NCBI GenBank assembly: GCA_947473475.1
Contig: CANJBZ010000010.1
Span: forward strand, 1 to 64,000
DNA length: 64,000 nucleotides
Reading direction: 5' to 3'
Source of the DNA: Alphaproteobacteria bacterium
GTDB taxonomy: Bacteria > Pseudomonadota > Alphaproteobacteria > Micropepsales > Micropepsaceae
Every line of letters starts with the position of its first letter. Positions within the stretch are counted from its first letter, which is position 1. The notes under the pieces were generated by a model, which was not told where the DNA came from, did no database searches, and was given only the letters and a program-made list of their open reading frames with translations. This document shows, piece by piece, positions 36,358-45,032 of this stretch. The translations under genes were made by a program, and so were the position numbers.

Positions 36358-36783
36358 TTAGTCGTCGCGCACGCGCGTCCGGTTTTGTTTCAGTTTGCCG
36401 CGGGCGACCTTCGACTCCAGGCGCCGCCGCTTGCTGGCCTTTGTCGGCTTGGTCGGCCTGCGCGGCTTAGGCGGTGTTGCCGCCCGGGTAATCAGTTCGC
36501 TAAGCTTGGCGCGGGCATCGGCGCGATTGCGTTCCTGGGTGCGATGCGCCCGCGAGACGATGATGAGAACACCGTCTTTGGTCAGACGCTGACCGGACAG
36601 CACAATCAGGCGGGCGCGAACATCGTCCCGCAGCGAGGGCGAATGCGCGACATCGAAGCGAAGCTGCACCGCGCTGGAGACTTTGTTGACGTTCTGGCCG
36701 CCCGGTCCCGAAGCCAGCACGAAGCTTTCCGAGAGTTCGTCCTCGTCGATGGAGATGCTGTCGGTGATGGGGATGCGGGGCAT
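36358..36783 (-). CDS. arfB: alternative ribosome-rescue peptidyl-tRNA hydrolase
   Basis: 141 aa, ArfB/YaeJ. Has ESFVLASGPGGQNVNKVSSA with the catalytic GGQ, then RLIVLSGQRLTKDGVLIIVS and a Lys/Arg-rich tail (KPRRPTKPTKASKRRRLESK) that enters the mRNA channel of stalled ribosomes. It hydrolyses peptidyl-tRNA when no stop codon is present. Normal length and motifs. Single gene, 83 bases after alanine dehydrogenase. Confidence 0.95.
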   Translation of the reverse strand: MPRIPITDSISIDEDELSESFVLASGPGGQNVNKVSSAVQLRFDVAHSPSLRDDVRARLIVLSGQRLTKDGVLIIVSRAHRTQERNRADARAKLSELITRAATPPKPRRPTKPTKASKRRRLESKVARGKLKQNRTRVRDD

Positions 36784-36810
36784 GGCGTTTCATAGCGCAA
36801 ATGCGGTGAG

Positions 36811-36860
36811 CGCGCGCCCCCTCCGTCGCTTCGCGACACCTCCCCAGTAAACACGAGGGA
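36811..36860. repeat. divergent copy of palindromic element A
   Basis: GCGCGCCCCCTCCGTCGCTT, CGCGACACCTCCCC and AGTAAACACGAGGG follow element A base order with scattered changes and no second hairpin. It lies in the short gap between arfB and alanine dehydrogenase. Confidence 0.55.
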
Positions 36861-36866
36861 TGAAAG

Positions 36867-37991
36867 CTAATACGAAAGCCCCAGGACTTCCTCGGCGCGC
36901 CTGAAGGGCAGCTTTTGGGCGTCGGCGACGGCCTTATAGGTCAGCGTGCCCTTGTAGACGTTAAGGCCGGCGCGCAGATGCGGGTTTTGCGCCATCGCCC
37001 CTTCCGGGCCGTTTTCGGCCAGCGCAACGACGAAGGGCAGCGTCGCGTTGTTGAGGGCAAACGTCGACGTGCGCGCCACCGCGCCCGGCATGTTGGCGAC
37101 GCAATAATGGACGACATCGTGGAGTTTGTAGGTCGGATTGGCGTGCGTCGTCGGATGCGAGGTTTCCGAACAGCCGCCCTGATCGATGGCGACATCGACC
37201 AACACCGAGCCCTTCTTCATCTGCCGCACCATGTTTTCGGTGATGAGCCTTGGGGCTGCGGCGCCGGGCACAAGAACCGCTCCAACCACGAGGTCGGCGG
37301 CCAGCACATGCTCTTCAATCGTGTCGATGGTCGAGTAGATCGTGTTCAGCATGGCGCCGAATTGCAGATCGAGTTCGTAAAGGCGCGGCAGCGACACGTC
37401 GAGCACCGTGACATACGCCTCCAGCCCCATCGCCATGCGCGCGGCGTTGGTGCCAACGACACCACCACCCAGCACAACCACGCGCGCGGCGGGAACGCCG
37501 GGCACGCCGCCCAGCAATTGGCCCCGCCCGCCTGCTTCCATTTCCAAACAATGCGCGCCGGCTTGGATGGACATGCGGCCCGCAACTTCGCTCATCGGCG
37601 CCAAAAGCGGCAGACCGCCACGCGCGTCCGTCACCGTTTCGTAGGCGATGCCGATAACGCCGGCATTCAGCAGGCCCTTGGTCTGTTCGGGATCGGGCGC
37701 CAGATGCAGATAGGTGAATAGCGTTTGCCCGGGCTTCAGCCGCTTGATCTCCTGCGGCTGCGGCTCCTTCACCTTCACGATCATATCGGCTTCGGCAAAA
37801 ATCTCCTCCGCTGTGGGCAGGATCGTGGCGCCCGCACGCGCATAGATTTCATCGGACAGGTCGATGGCGTCGCCCGCTTTGGTTTCGATGAAGACACGGT
37901 GTCCACGCGTGGTGAGTTCGCGCACTACGGCTGGAATCATGCCTACGCGAAACTCGTTGTTCTTGATCTCCTTGGGGACGCCGATCTTCAC
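36867..37991 (-). CDS. ald: alanine dehydrogenase
   Basis: 374 aa, NAD-dependent interconversion of L-alanine with pyruvate and ammonia. MKIGVPKEIKNNEFRVGM and KVKEPQPQEI and LFTYLHLAPD bear the substrate Lys and His; VVVLGGGVVGTNAARMAMG is the Rossmann loop; VDVAIDQGGCSETSHPTTHA and the YCVANMPGAVART segment are diagnostic. Start GTG at 37991, 3 bases after the aminotransferase stop. The pair suggests amine or beta-alanine breakdown, in which the aminotransferase makes alanine from pyruvate and this enzyme regenerates pyruvate. Confidence 0.96.
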   Translation of the reverse strand: MKIGVPKEIKNNEFRVGMIPAVVRELTTRGHRVFIETKAGDAIDLSDEIYARAGATILPTAEEIFAEADMIVKVKEPQPQEIKRLKPGQTLFTYLHLAPDPEQTKGLLNAGVIGIAYETVTDARGGLPLLAPMSEVAGRMSIQAGAHCLEMEAGGRGQLLGGVPGVPAARVVVLGGGVVGTNAARMAMGLEAYVTVLDVSLPRLYELDLQFGAMLNTIYSTIDTIEEHVLAADLVVGAVLVPGAAAPRLITENMVRQMKKGSVLVDVAIDQGGCSETSHPTTHANPTYKLHDVVHYCVANMPGAVARTSTFALNNATLPFVVALAENGPEGAMAQNPHLRAGLNVYKGTLTYKAVADAQKLPFRRAEEVLGLSY

Positions 37992-37994
37992 GGA

Positions 37995-39377
37995 TTAATC
38001 CAGCCGGTTCAGCACGGCGCGAACGCCCTCCACGATGCGGCCGATGTCGCCTTCGCTCGCGATCAAAGCCGGGATCAGGACGATGGTATCGCCGGAGATG
38101 CGCACGACAAGATTTTCATCGAAGAACGCCGTTTCCAGTGCCTGATAGCCACGCTTACCGATGGCGCCCTCAATCGGCTCCATTTCAATCGCAGCCGCCA
38201 GGCCGACGCTGCGGATGTCCACCACATGCGGCGCGCCTTTCAGCGTGAACACCGCATCGCGGAATTTCGGCTCCAGCTTCAACCCGCGCTCGAACAATCC
38301 TTCGTCGCGATAGAAATCGAGGGTCGCGATGCCCGCCGCCGCCGCGAGCGGATGGCCGGTGTAGGTGTAGCCGTGGAAAATATCGATGGCGTAATCAGCA
38401 TCCGGCGTGAAGGCTTCGTAGATTTCCTTTTTCACCAGCACGCCGCCCATCGGCACCGCGCCATTGGTGACGCCTTTGGCGAAGGTAATCATGTCCGGCG
38501 TCACGCCATAGCGTTCCGCGGCAAAGGCGTAGCCGAGGCGTCCAAAGCCTGTGATCACTTCGTCAAAAATCAGAAGAATACCGTGACGGTCGCAAATTTC
38601 TCGCAGACGCCGCAGGTACCCCTTAGGCGACATAAACACCCCGCCCGAACCGGTCATGGGCTCAACGATGACGGCGGCAATCGTGTCGCCTCCAACCTCG
38701 GCGCAGATTTTTTCCAGCGCGTCGGCGTAATCGGTTCCGCCATCAAGCTCGCCATTGGTGTAGCGGTCGCGGGTGAAATCATAGGGCAGCGGCAGGCGAT
38801 GTTCCGTACCCGGAAGAAGGGGACCGAAACCTTTGGCGTTGTTGGGCAGGCCGCCCAGCGACAGACCGCCGAAATTGACGCCATGATAGGACCGCACCCG
38901 GGAGACAAAACGGAACCGCTCGGGCTTGCCCTTAGCCGCGAAGTAGCCGCGGGCTATTTTCATTGCGGTATCGGCGGCTTCAGACCCCGAATTGCAGAAG
39001 AAGACGTTCTCCAAACCCGGAGGCGCCAGCGCCGCCAGCCGCGCCGCCAGCGTGATCACCTTGGGATGGGCGAAATGGAACGACGGCGCGTAATCGAGCT
39101 CGGCCGCCTGGGCCTGAATGGCTGAAACGATGGACTTTTGCGCGTGCCCGGCATTGACGCACCACAGCCCCGAAATCCCGTCAAGAATCTTGCGCCCGCT
39201 CTTGTCCCAGTAATGCATGCCCTCACCGCGCACCAGCAGCCGCGGACGGGCCTTAAACGCGCGATTCGGCGTGAACGGCAGCCAATAGGATTGCAGATCG
39301 TTCGGATTGGAGGCGGGGTCATCAAGCACGGGCGTCTCCGGTGCAATAGCGTTATCAGGGGGTGTCGGTAACGCCAT
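37995..39377 (-). CDS. class III omega-aminotransferase (beta-alanine:pyruvate type)
   Basis: 460 aa PLP enzyme. YWLPFTPNRAFKARPRLLVR, ILDGISGLWCVNAGH, FFCNSGSEAADTAMKIAR, YHGVNFGGLSLGG, VEPMTGSGG, IFDEVITGFGR and ITFAKGVTNGAVPMGG (the PLP Lys) place it near the beta-alanine or omega-amino acid:pyruvate transaminases. I start at ATG 39377. Directly coupled to ald (3-base gap), so it probably uses pyruvate as acceptor and feeds alanine to that enzyme. Exact amine substrate cannot be read from the sequence. Confidence 0.92.
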   Translation of the reverse strand: MALPTPPDNAIAPETPVLDDPASNPNDLQSYWLPFTPNRAFKARPRLLVRGEGMHYWDKSGRKILDGISGLWCVNAGHAQKSIVSAIQAQAAELDYAPSFHFAHPKVITLAARLAALAPPGLENVFFCNSGSEAADTAMKIARGYFAAKGKPERFRFVSRVRSYHGVNFGGLSLGGLPNNAKGFGPLLPGTEHRLPLPYDFTRDRYTNGELDGGTDYADALEKICAEVGGDTIAAVIVEPMTGSGGVFMSPKGYLRRLREICDRHGILLIFDEVITGFGRLGYAFAAERYGVTPDMITFAKGVTNGAVPMGGVLVKKEIYEAFTPDADYAIDIFHGYTYTGHPLAAAAGIATLDFYRDEGLFERGLKLEPKFRDAVFTLKGAPHVVDIRSVGLAAAIEMEPIEGAIGKRGYQALETAFFDENLVVRISGDTIVLIPALIASEGDIGRIVEGVRAVLNRLD

Positions 39378-39455
39378 TACGTCCCTCAACGAGCGAACGC
39401 AAGGAAACCAGCGCGGGCGCAGAGGACTCCTTTTGCGGGTGGCGTACACCGTGCA

Positions 39456-39494
39456 TGAAGAAACGGCGCGGAAACCCGTGATCCCGCGCCGTCT
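39456..39494 (-). terminator. Rho-independent terminator after the small Tyr-rich gene
   Basis: ACGGCGCGG (39463-39471) and CCGCGCCGT (39484-39492) form a 9-bp stem; on the minus strand it is followed by TTTCTTC. It begins about 20 bases after the stop codon at 39513. Confidence 0.75.
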
Positions 39495-39512
39495 TAGTTT
39501 GTTTCAGCCGCG

Positions 39513-39836
39513 TTAGCGGTGCCCGCGACGTCCCCGGTCCCAATCGCGCCGGTGATCCCCATCGCGCCCGCGATCCCAATAGCGTCCGCGGTAAGCGTAG
39601 CGGGGTTCGTAATAATACGGCCGGGCGTAGTAACCGTAAGCCGGCGCGGGCCGGTAACAGTAGTACGGCCGGTAGACATAGGGGCCGTAGCACGGGTCGC
39701 TGTAATAGGACCCACCGTAATATGGCCCTGGACCGAACGAGAAACCGAAAGATGGCTGGGCATTTGCCGGCGTCGCCGCCATTCCAAGTGAAGCCAAAGC
39801 CAGTACGCAAAGAGCCGCTTTTGCGATCGTTTTCAT
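39513..39836 (-). CDS. exported Tyr/Gly/Arg-rich small protein
   Basis: 107 aa with signal peptide (AKAALCVLALASLGMAATPANA). The mature part is almost only Tyr, Gly, Pro, Arg and Asp: FGFSFGPGPYYGGSYY, YRPYYCYRPAPAYGYYARPY, ending WDRGRDGDHRRDWDRGRRG. Such proteins are widespread in alphaproteobacteria and have no known enzymatic role; an envelope or cell-surface function is likely. ATG 39836 lies after an AAGGAGGC site. It has its own terminator. The next gene upstream encodes a larger protein of the same style. Confidence 0.8.
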   Translation of the reverse strand: MKTIAKAALCVLALASLGMAATPANAQPSFGFSFGPGPYYGGSYYSDPCYGPYVYRPYYCYRPAPAYGYYARPYYYEPRYAYRGRYWDRGRDGDHRRDWDRGRRGHR

Positions 39837-39949
39837 AGCTGCCTCCTTGCTCCGGCCCCTCCTGGCCGTTTTGTCCCGCCGCTCATTGCGGCGCCTTAAC
39901 AAAACGTTCCAGAAGGGAGCACGTTCCGTAATGATAACAATGGGTTACT

Positions 39950-41065
39950 TCAGTTTCCACGGTGACGTCCGTTGTCGCCGCCGCCCCGCTCTCCGCCACC
40001 GCGATTGCCACCGCCTTGGTCTCCGCCCCGGGGGGCACCCTGCGGTCCTACGCCCTGCGGCGCGCCGCCTTGCGGGCCACCGGCTTGGAACGCCTGTCCG
40101 CCGCGTCCACGGAAACCTTCGCCGGCAGGCGCGGCGCTACGCTCGAAGCCTCCGCGATTGCCTCCACGGTTGAACGAGCGGCCGCCGTCCGGCGCATTGC
40201 TCCTTGCGGGCGGCGCCACGTTGGGCTGAGCCACATCCGGCCCGGCGCGGCGATTGTTGACGTCGCCGCCCACACGCCCACGGGTTTCATCGCCGCGCTG
40301 GATACCACCACGGTCGCCGCCATTGTTCTGCGGCGGTGTGAAGTTCTGGCCGTTGTTGCGGTTGCCGAAATCGCGCCCGCGGTCGCCGCCGCCGCGATTG
40401 CCGTCATTGCCGTTGTAATTGCGGCCGGCAAAGGCATTGCCGCCGTTGAAGCTGCGACCCTGGAAGCGGTCACCAGCGCGGCCGTCGAAGCCACCACGGT
40501 TGCCGTCGCGCCCGTACCCATATCCGCGTCCGTCACGGCGATCATTGCCGCCGGCAAAGCCGCGTCCATCCCATTGGCGGCCATTCCAGACGCCACGGGA
40601 ATTGGGCCGGTGATGGAGTTCGCCGCGCCAATAGCGATTGCGGCCCCAATCGATGTAGCCCGGCCGCGAGCCGCGCCATTCATCGCGGCGCCAGCCGCCG
40701 TTCAGCCAGAACCAATTCGCGCCGCCATAGGCGCGGTAATAGATCGGACCGCCGTACCAGAGGCCGCCGTAGTAAACCGGCTCGCTCCAGGTCTGGTAGT
40801 TGCAGTAATCCTGCGGATAACCCCACGGCGCATCGTAGTAGTCGTAGGACGTGCAGGCATAGGGATCGACGTACGTAGAACCGTACGCGTCGTAGTAAGG
40901 ATCGTACGAACCGGCATAGGGGGCCGAGTCGTAATAACCGCCATAGGCGCCGCCGCTGCTGTCGTACCCGAAATAGACGCTCTGCGCGTTTACCGGCGCG
41001 CTGAACGCCATGACCGACCCGGCGACGGCAACGGCTCTGAATGCCGTTTTGGTTAGAGACTTCAT
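39950..41065 (-). CDS. exported Tyr-rich / Gly-Asn-Arg-rich protein
   Basis: 371 aa. Signal peptide AVAVAGSVMAFSAPVNAQ, then a Tyr-rich region (SGGAYGGYYDSAPYAGSYD and DPYYDAYGSTYVDPYA) with two Cys in CTSYDYY and DYCNYQ, then WFWLNGGWRRDEWRG, and from about residue 150 a long disordered tail of Gly, Arg, Asn and Asp repeats (GGNRGG, RGGGDRGRD and similar). No catalytic motif. AAGGACGTC precedes ATG 41065. The tail could bind nucleic acids or polysaccharide, but this is a guess; it may also be a structural surface protein. Confidence 0.78.
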   Translation of the reverse strand: MKSLTKTAFRAVAVAGSVMAFSAPVNAQSVYFGYDSSGGAYGGYYDSAPYAGSYDPYYDAYGSTYVDPYACTSYDYYDAPWGYPQDYCNYQTWSEPVYYGGLWYGGPIYYRAYGGANWFWLNGGWRRDEWRGSRPGYIDWGRNRYWRGELHHRPNSRGVWNGRQWDGRGFAGGNDRRDGRGYGYGRDGNRGGFDGRAGDRFQGRSFNGGNAFAGRNYNGNDGNRGGGDRGRDFGNRNNGQNFTPPQNNGGDRGGIQRGDETRGRVGGDVNNRRAGPDVAQPNVAPPARSNAPDGGRSFNRGGNRGGFERSAAPAGEGFRGRGGQAFQAGGPQGGAPQGVGPQGAPRGGDQGGGNRGGGERGGGDNGRHRGN

Positions 41066-41206
41066 GACGTCCTTCTTTCTTACCCACCCAGTAGGCCGGG
41101 GAGAATGACCGCGGCGCCCTGAACCCAGGATGAACGCGAAGTTAGGGAGTGTGTCAGCCGAGCCAGGCAGTTTAAGCTGCGCGTCAAGCAGATATGGGTG
41201 GGAGAC

Positions 41207-42316
41207 ATGGCACAGAGAACAGAGCCGCCTTTTCGTGCCGATCACGTCGGCAGCCTCCTGCGGACAATTGCTGTCAAAGAGGCGCGTGCCAAGCGCGAAG
41301 CAGGCACGATCGGAAAAGCCGAGCTTCAGCAGATCGAGGACCGGGAAATCGCCAACATCATCGCAAAGCAGGAGGCGGTGGGATTGAAAGGCGTAACGGA
41401 TGGAGAATTCCGCCGGTCCTGGTGGCACTTCGATTTCTTCGGGATGCTGGAGGGCGTCGAAATTCGCGACGCCGGCCACGGCATTCAGTTCCAAGGTGTG
41501 CAAACCAAGGCACAAGCCCCGCACGTCACCGGTCGTCTGGGGTTTCCCGCTGCCCATCCGATGCTCGATCACTTCCGGTTTCTGAAAGCGCACGCGCGCG
41601 CGACGGCGAAGATGACAATCCCCAGCCCCAACGTGCTGCATTTTCGCGTCGGCTCCGTGAACGAAAGAATCTATCCAACGCGCGAGACGCTGTTCGACGG
41701 GCTAACGCAAACATACCGGCAGGCGGTAAAGGCTTTTTACGATTCCGGCTGCCGCTACCTGCAATTCGACGATACGGCATGGGCCTATCTGTGTTCGAAG
41801 GACGAGGTGGAAAAAGCGAAGGCACGCGGGACCGACGTGGAAGGCTTGCGTCTCGCCTATGCGGACATGATCAATGCCGTACTGGAGACAAAACCGGCCG
41901 GCATGAAAATCACCACACATATCTGCCGTGGCAATTTCCGTTCGACCTGGATCACATCGGGTGGTTACGAGCCGGTAGCCGACGTGCTGTTCAACCGCTG
42001 CAACTACGACGGCTATTTCCTGGAATACGACACCGATCGCGCGGGCGGCTTCGAGCCATTGCGTTTCGTCCCCAAGGGAAACAAACAGATCGTCCTGGGA
42101 TTGGTGACGACGAAGATAGGGACACTGGAGAAAAAGGACGACATCAAGCGCCGCATCGAAGAAGCAATGAAATTCGTGCCGCTGGAGCAGTTATGCTTGT
42201 CGCCGCAATGCGGATTCGCTTCCACCGAGGAAGGCAATGTTCTGGCGGAAGACGAGCAATGGGCGAAGCTGGCCATGATCGTGGAATTGGCGCGTGAAGT
42301 ATGGGGATCAGCTTAA
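41207..42316 (+). CDS. MetE C-terminal-like methyltransferase (YxjG type)
   Basis: 369 aa, TIM-barrel zinc enzyme related to the C-terminal half of cobalamin-independent methionine synthase. FRADHVGSLLR, GVTDGEFRRSWWHFDFF, YLQFDDTAWAYL, THICRGNF (His and Cys zinc ligands) and LCLSPQCGFAST (last Cys) are present. The N-terminal folate domain of MetE is absent, so the methyl donor may differ, for example betaine, methylcobalamin or another small donor. ATG 41207 is preceded by GGGAG; an ATG 9 bases upstream would overlap that site. It ends 53 bases before the secreted pair, which may be co-transcribed. Confidence 0.87.
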   Translation: MAQRTEPPFRADHVGSLLRTIAVKEARAKREAGTIGKAELQQIEDREIANIIAKQEAVGLKGVTDGEFRRSWWHFDFFGMLEGVEIRDAGHGIQFQGVQTKAQAPHVTGRLGFPAAHPMLDHFRFLKAHARATAKMTIPSPNVLHFRVGSVNERIYPTRETLFDGLTQTYRQAVKAFYDSGCRYLQFDDTAWAYLCSKDEVEKAKARGTDVEGLRLAYADMINAVLETKPAGMKITTHICRGNFRSTWITSGGYEPVADVLFNRCNYDGYFLEYDTDRAGGFEPLRFVPKGNKQIVLGLVTTKIGTLEKKDDIKRRIEEAMKFVPLEQLCLSPQCGFASTEEGNVLAEDEQWAKLAMIVELAREVWGSA

Positions 42317-42368
42317 TGTCGGGCGCGCTGCTGCTACACTCGACGTAACGAGGGGGAAGGTGTTTTCC

Positions 42369-43079
42369 GTGAAAATGCGAACTGCTTTGATCGTGCTGCT
42401 CACCGCTGCCGCCGCAGGTAGCGCGTCTCACGCCGCCCCCGCGCAAGACGTGTCCGGCATCTGGTGGGCCAACAGCTACAGCATGCAAATCCGTCCGGCG
42501 GACGGTAGCGCCCTGCCCTTCACGCCCGCGGGTGCTGAGGCCTATCGCAAGAACGTCGCGGGATTGAAAGACGGCAGCGTTGTCGATGCGGCGCGCAAAG
42601 TGTGTGTGCCGGATGGCGTGCCGCGCATTCTGGCGACGCCCTATCCGTTCCAGATTTTCCAATCGCCGGGATTCACAACCATTGTGTACGAGCAGAACCA
42701 TGTCTTTCGCACCGTACCGATGGACCGGCCTGTGCCGACGGATGAAGAACTCGTCGCCTATCCTTTTTACTCCGGCAATTCGTTCGGGCATTGGGAAGGC
42801 GACACGCTTGTGGTGATGACCAAGGGCTTCAACGAGAAAACCTTCATCGACGCCAGCGGCATTCCGCACAGCGATCAGCTTCACGTCACCGAGCGCATTC
42901 GCAAGATCAACGCCAAGACGCTGGAAGACACTGCCACCATCGAAGACCCCGCGATGTTTACCAAGCCGTGGACGGCGCGGTTCACCTATGAGCTGCATCC
43001 CGAAGTGCGCATAGAGACGGCCTATATCTGCGGCGAAAAGCACCGCGACATTTCGCGGGTTAAAGGAGTTGTGCCATGA
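42369..43079 (+). CDS. secreted protein of unknown function, first of a coupled pair
   Basis: 236 aa. Signal peptide (ALIVLLTAAAAGSASHAA), then DVSGIWWANSYSM, ARKVCVPDGVPRILATPYPF, QIFQSPGFTTIVYEQNHVFR, FGHWEGDTLVVMTKGFNEKT, LHVTERIRKI and AYICGEKHRD. The WEGDTLV...GFNEKT...H...ERIR pattern is shared with the next gene and with a large family of exported proteins in soil bacteria that has no known function. GAAGG precedes the GTG at 42369; ATG 42375 is an alternative. Overlaps the next gene by ATGA. Confidence 0.8.
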   Translation: MKMRTALIVLLTAAAAGSASHAAPAQDVSGIWWANSYSMQIRPADGSALPFTPAGAEAYRKNVAGLKDGSVVDAARKVCVPDGVPRILATPYPFQIFQSPGFTTIVYEQNHVFRTVPMDRPVPTDEELVAYPFYSGNSFGHWEGDTLVVMTKGFNEKTFIDASGIPHSDQLHVTERIRKINAKTLEDTATIEDPAMFTKPWTARFTYELHPEVRIETAYICGEKHRDISRVKGVVP

Positions 43080-43933
43080 AACGCAGCATCGTTTTCACGA
43101 GCGCAATCCTTACCAGTCTCATGCTCGCCATGCCGCAATCGGCGATGTCGCAAAATGCGGCGCCCGATCTGAACGGCTTCTGGACGCACGGATTCAGTCT
43201 CGGATTTGCGCCGCCGCCCGAGGGCGGTCCCGGTCCGGTGCAGGATTTCAAGACCATGGCGCAGATGCGCGCGATGGGACAGTTCGTGTTCCACGAGGGC
43301 AATTACAACAACCCCATCCTGCAGCCTTGGGCGGCTGATGTGGTGAAGAAGGCAGGCCAAGCGTCGAAAGAAGGCCATCGCGTGCCGACGAAACAGGAAA
43401 CGTGCTTTCCGTCCGGCGTGCCGAATTACTGGACGCACCCGCTGATGATGCAGGTGGTGCAGACCAAGGACTACGTCGTTTTCCTGCACGCGCGCGATCA
43501 TCAGATCCGCATCATCCATCTGAACAAGCCGCACGCCGCCAATCCGGCGCCGAGCTGGTACGGCGATTCCGTCGGACATTTCGAGGGCGACACGCTGGTC
43601 ATCGACACCATCGGACTGAACGACAAGACGCCAGTCGACGTGTTCAACACGCCGCACACGGCAAAAGAGCATGTCGTCGAGCGCATTCGCGTCGTGCCGG
43701 GCCAGAATGGGCAGAAAAGTCTTGAAGTGCGGTTCACCGTCGATGATCCGGGCGCGTTCACCATGCCGTGGACGGGTGTCGAGATTTATCGCGGCGCTGG
43801 CGGTGCCAACGGCGCCGTCGATCCAGTCGGCGGCGGCGACGTGCTGCAGGAAGAAGTCTGCGCCGAAAACAACCGCGCCATCGGCATCGAAGACATCCCG
43901 GTTCCCACGGAGACGGTAAGCAAGTTTAGGTAA
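43076..43933 (+). CDS. secreted protein of unknown function, second of a coupled pair
   Basis: 285 aa paralogue of the preceding protein. Signal peptide ending near AMSQNA, then APDLNGFWTHGFSLGF, QETCFPSGVPNYWTHPLMMQ, DYVVFLHARDHQIRIIH, HFEGDTLVIDTIGLNDKT, HVVERIRVV and EEVCAENNR. The two cysteines (ETCFPSG and EEVCAEN) match the first protein, which suggests one conserved disulfide. The ATG overlaps the upstream TGA, so equal amounts are expected and a heterodimer is possible. The 84 bases after it hold no gene. Confidence 0.8.
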   Translation: MKRSIVFTSAILTSLMLAMPQSAMSQNAAPDLNGFWTHGFSLGFAPPPEGGPGPVQDFKTMAQMRAMGQFVFHEGNYNNPILQPWAADVVKKAGQASKEGHRVPTKQETCFPSGVPNYWTHPLMMQVVQTKDYVVFLHARDHQIRIIHLNKPHAANPAPSWYGDSVGHFEGDTLVIDTIGLNDKTPVDVFNTPHTAKEHVVERIRVVPGQNGQKSLEVRFTVDDPGAFTMPWTGVEIYRGAGGANGAVDPVGGGDVLQEEVCAENNRAIGIEDIPVPTETVSKFR

Positions 43934-44017
43934 GCACGAACAAATTCTTCAGTCGCGCTTCACCTGCGAGCTGATGCAAGGCACGCGCGCCGTCATCGTG
44001 TTCACGCTGTAAGGCAC

Positions 44018-44710
44018 TTAATACGGCACAGCGAGCGCCGCGCAGAGGAAGCGCATCAGCGGCGTCAGCGTGCGGAAGGCTTGCGTTACCTCTTCCACGA
44101 AAGCATCGGACATCGCCGCTTTCGCCGATGAATCGGCGCCGGCTACGAAGCTCTTGCGGCGAATGTCGGCGATAAAAGGATGCGTAGCGTCGAAGCCCCT
44201 TGGCGGGCGCGTGAGTTGATTACCTTCGATGCCGCCGAACGCCGCAACGAATGGCTTGCTGGCGACCACCTTATTCCATTCCGCCGGACGCTCGGCGATG
44301 CGCTGGCGGATTTTCAGCAGCGCGTCTGGATCGGGCATCCAGAGTCCGCCGCCGAAGAACACCTCGTCCGGCGCGATGTGAACATAGAAGCCGGGTGCAT
44401 GGACATCCCGCCCCAGGCGATGACGGAACTGGCACGCCGCGTGCTCTTTGTATGGGCGCTTATCCTTTGAGAACCGCACGTCGCGATGGATGCGAAACAT
44501 GGAACCGCCGTTCGGGCGCGGATCGGCGACGAATTGCTTGGAGATTTTGGCCAGACGCGGCGCCATGGCGGCGATGAAATCCGACATCGGCCCCTGCACG
44601 TCTTCGCGGAACCGCGGCTTGTTCTCCTCAAACCAGGCGCGGCCGTTGTTGGCTTTCAGTTCGCGGAAGAACACAAAAAAGTCTCTCCTAAAGCCAGCAA
44701 ATTCCGTCAT
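44018..44710 (-). CDS. DUF2461 (TIGR02453) family protein
   Basis: 230 aa. FFRELKANNGRAWFEENKPR, RIHRDVRFSKDKRPYKEHAA and GFYVHIAPDEVFFGGGLWMP are the hallmarks of DUF2461, a family found in bacteria and fungi without a known activity. No signal peptide. GGAGGGG precedes ATG 44710, so the 36 residues encoded further upstream in frame are not used. Divergent from groES; the 322-base gap between them contains the groESL promoter and CIRCE. Confidence 0.92.
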   Translation of the reverse strand: MTEFAGFRRDFFVFFRELKANNGRAWFEENKPRFREDVQGPMSDFIAAMAPRLAKISKQFVADPRPNGGSMFRIHRDVRFSKDKRPYKEHAACQFRHRLGRDVHAPGFYVHIAPDEVFFGGGLWMPDPDALLKIRQRIAERPAEWNKVVASKPFVAAFGGIEGNQLTRPPRGFDATHPFIADIRRKSFVAGADSSAKAAMSDAFVEEVTQAFRTLTPLMRFLCAALAVPY

Positions 44711-44892
44711 TGCCCCTCCGGCCATCCCGTTACCGCGCTTCTTTGCATAGTCCCTTCTTTCCGGCGCAAGAGGAATATTTCGGGACCGCTTTTGCCTCGA
44801 ACTGCACTTCGGGGCCACTCGGATTTGGCTCCGAACGGAAGGATTGGAGCCAGAATTTTCACGCTTTCCTTGCTTTTCCCAGGGTCCAGCCC

Positions 44893-44921
44893 TTGACCGT
44901 CAGGACCCTCACGCCTATGTA
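44893..44921 (+). promoter_or_regulatory. sigma-70-like promoter of groESL
   Basis: TTGACC, a 17-base spacer and TATGTA. Transcription should start near 44928, a few bases before the CIRCE operator, the normal arrangement for HrcA control. Between 44711 and 44892 nothing else is recognisable. Confidence 0.75.
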
Positions 44922-44933
44922 CCCGACACACGG

Positions 44934-44960
44934 TTAGCACTCTCACTACGGGAGTGCTGC
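44934..44960 (+). promoter_or_regulatory. CIRCE operator (HrcA site)
   Basis: TTAGCACTC, nine bases, then GAGTGCTGC. The left arm is perfect; the right arm differs from GAGTGCTAA in its last two bases. HrcA bound here would repress groESL until heat shock titrates GroEL. No sigma-32 promoter is obvious. Confidence 0.93.
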
Positions 44961-45032
44961 CAAGTCCTTTTGCCTGATGGGGCAGATATCTTAAACCGCT
45001 GAATTTGTTAACTTTTAAACGAGGAGACCTAT

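Noticed and set aside
37725-39125. A 466-codon plus-strand frame over alanine dehydrogenase and the aminotransferase
   Set aside because: Complementary-strand artefact of two enzymes whose active-site motifs are all in the other frames.
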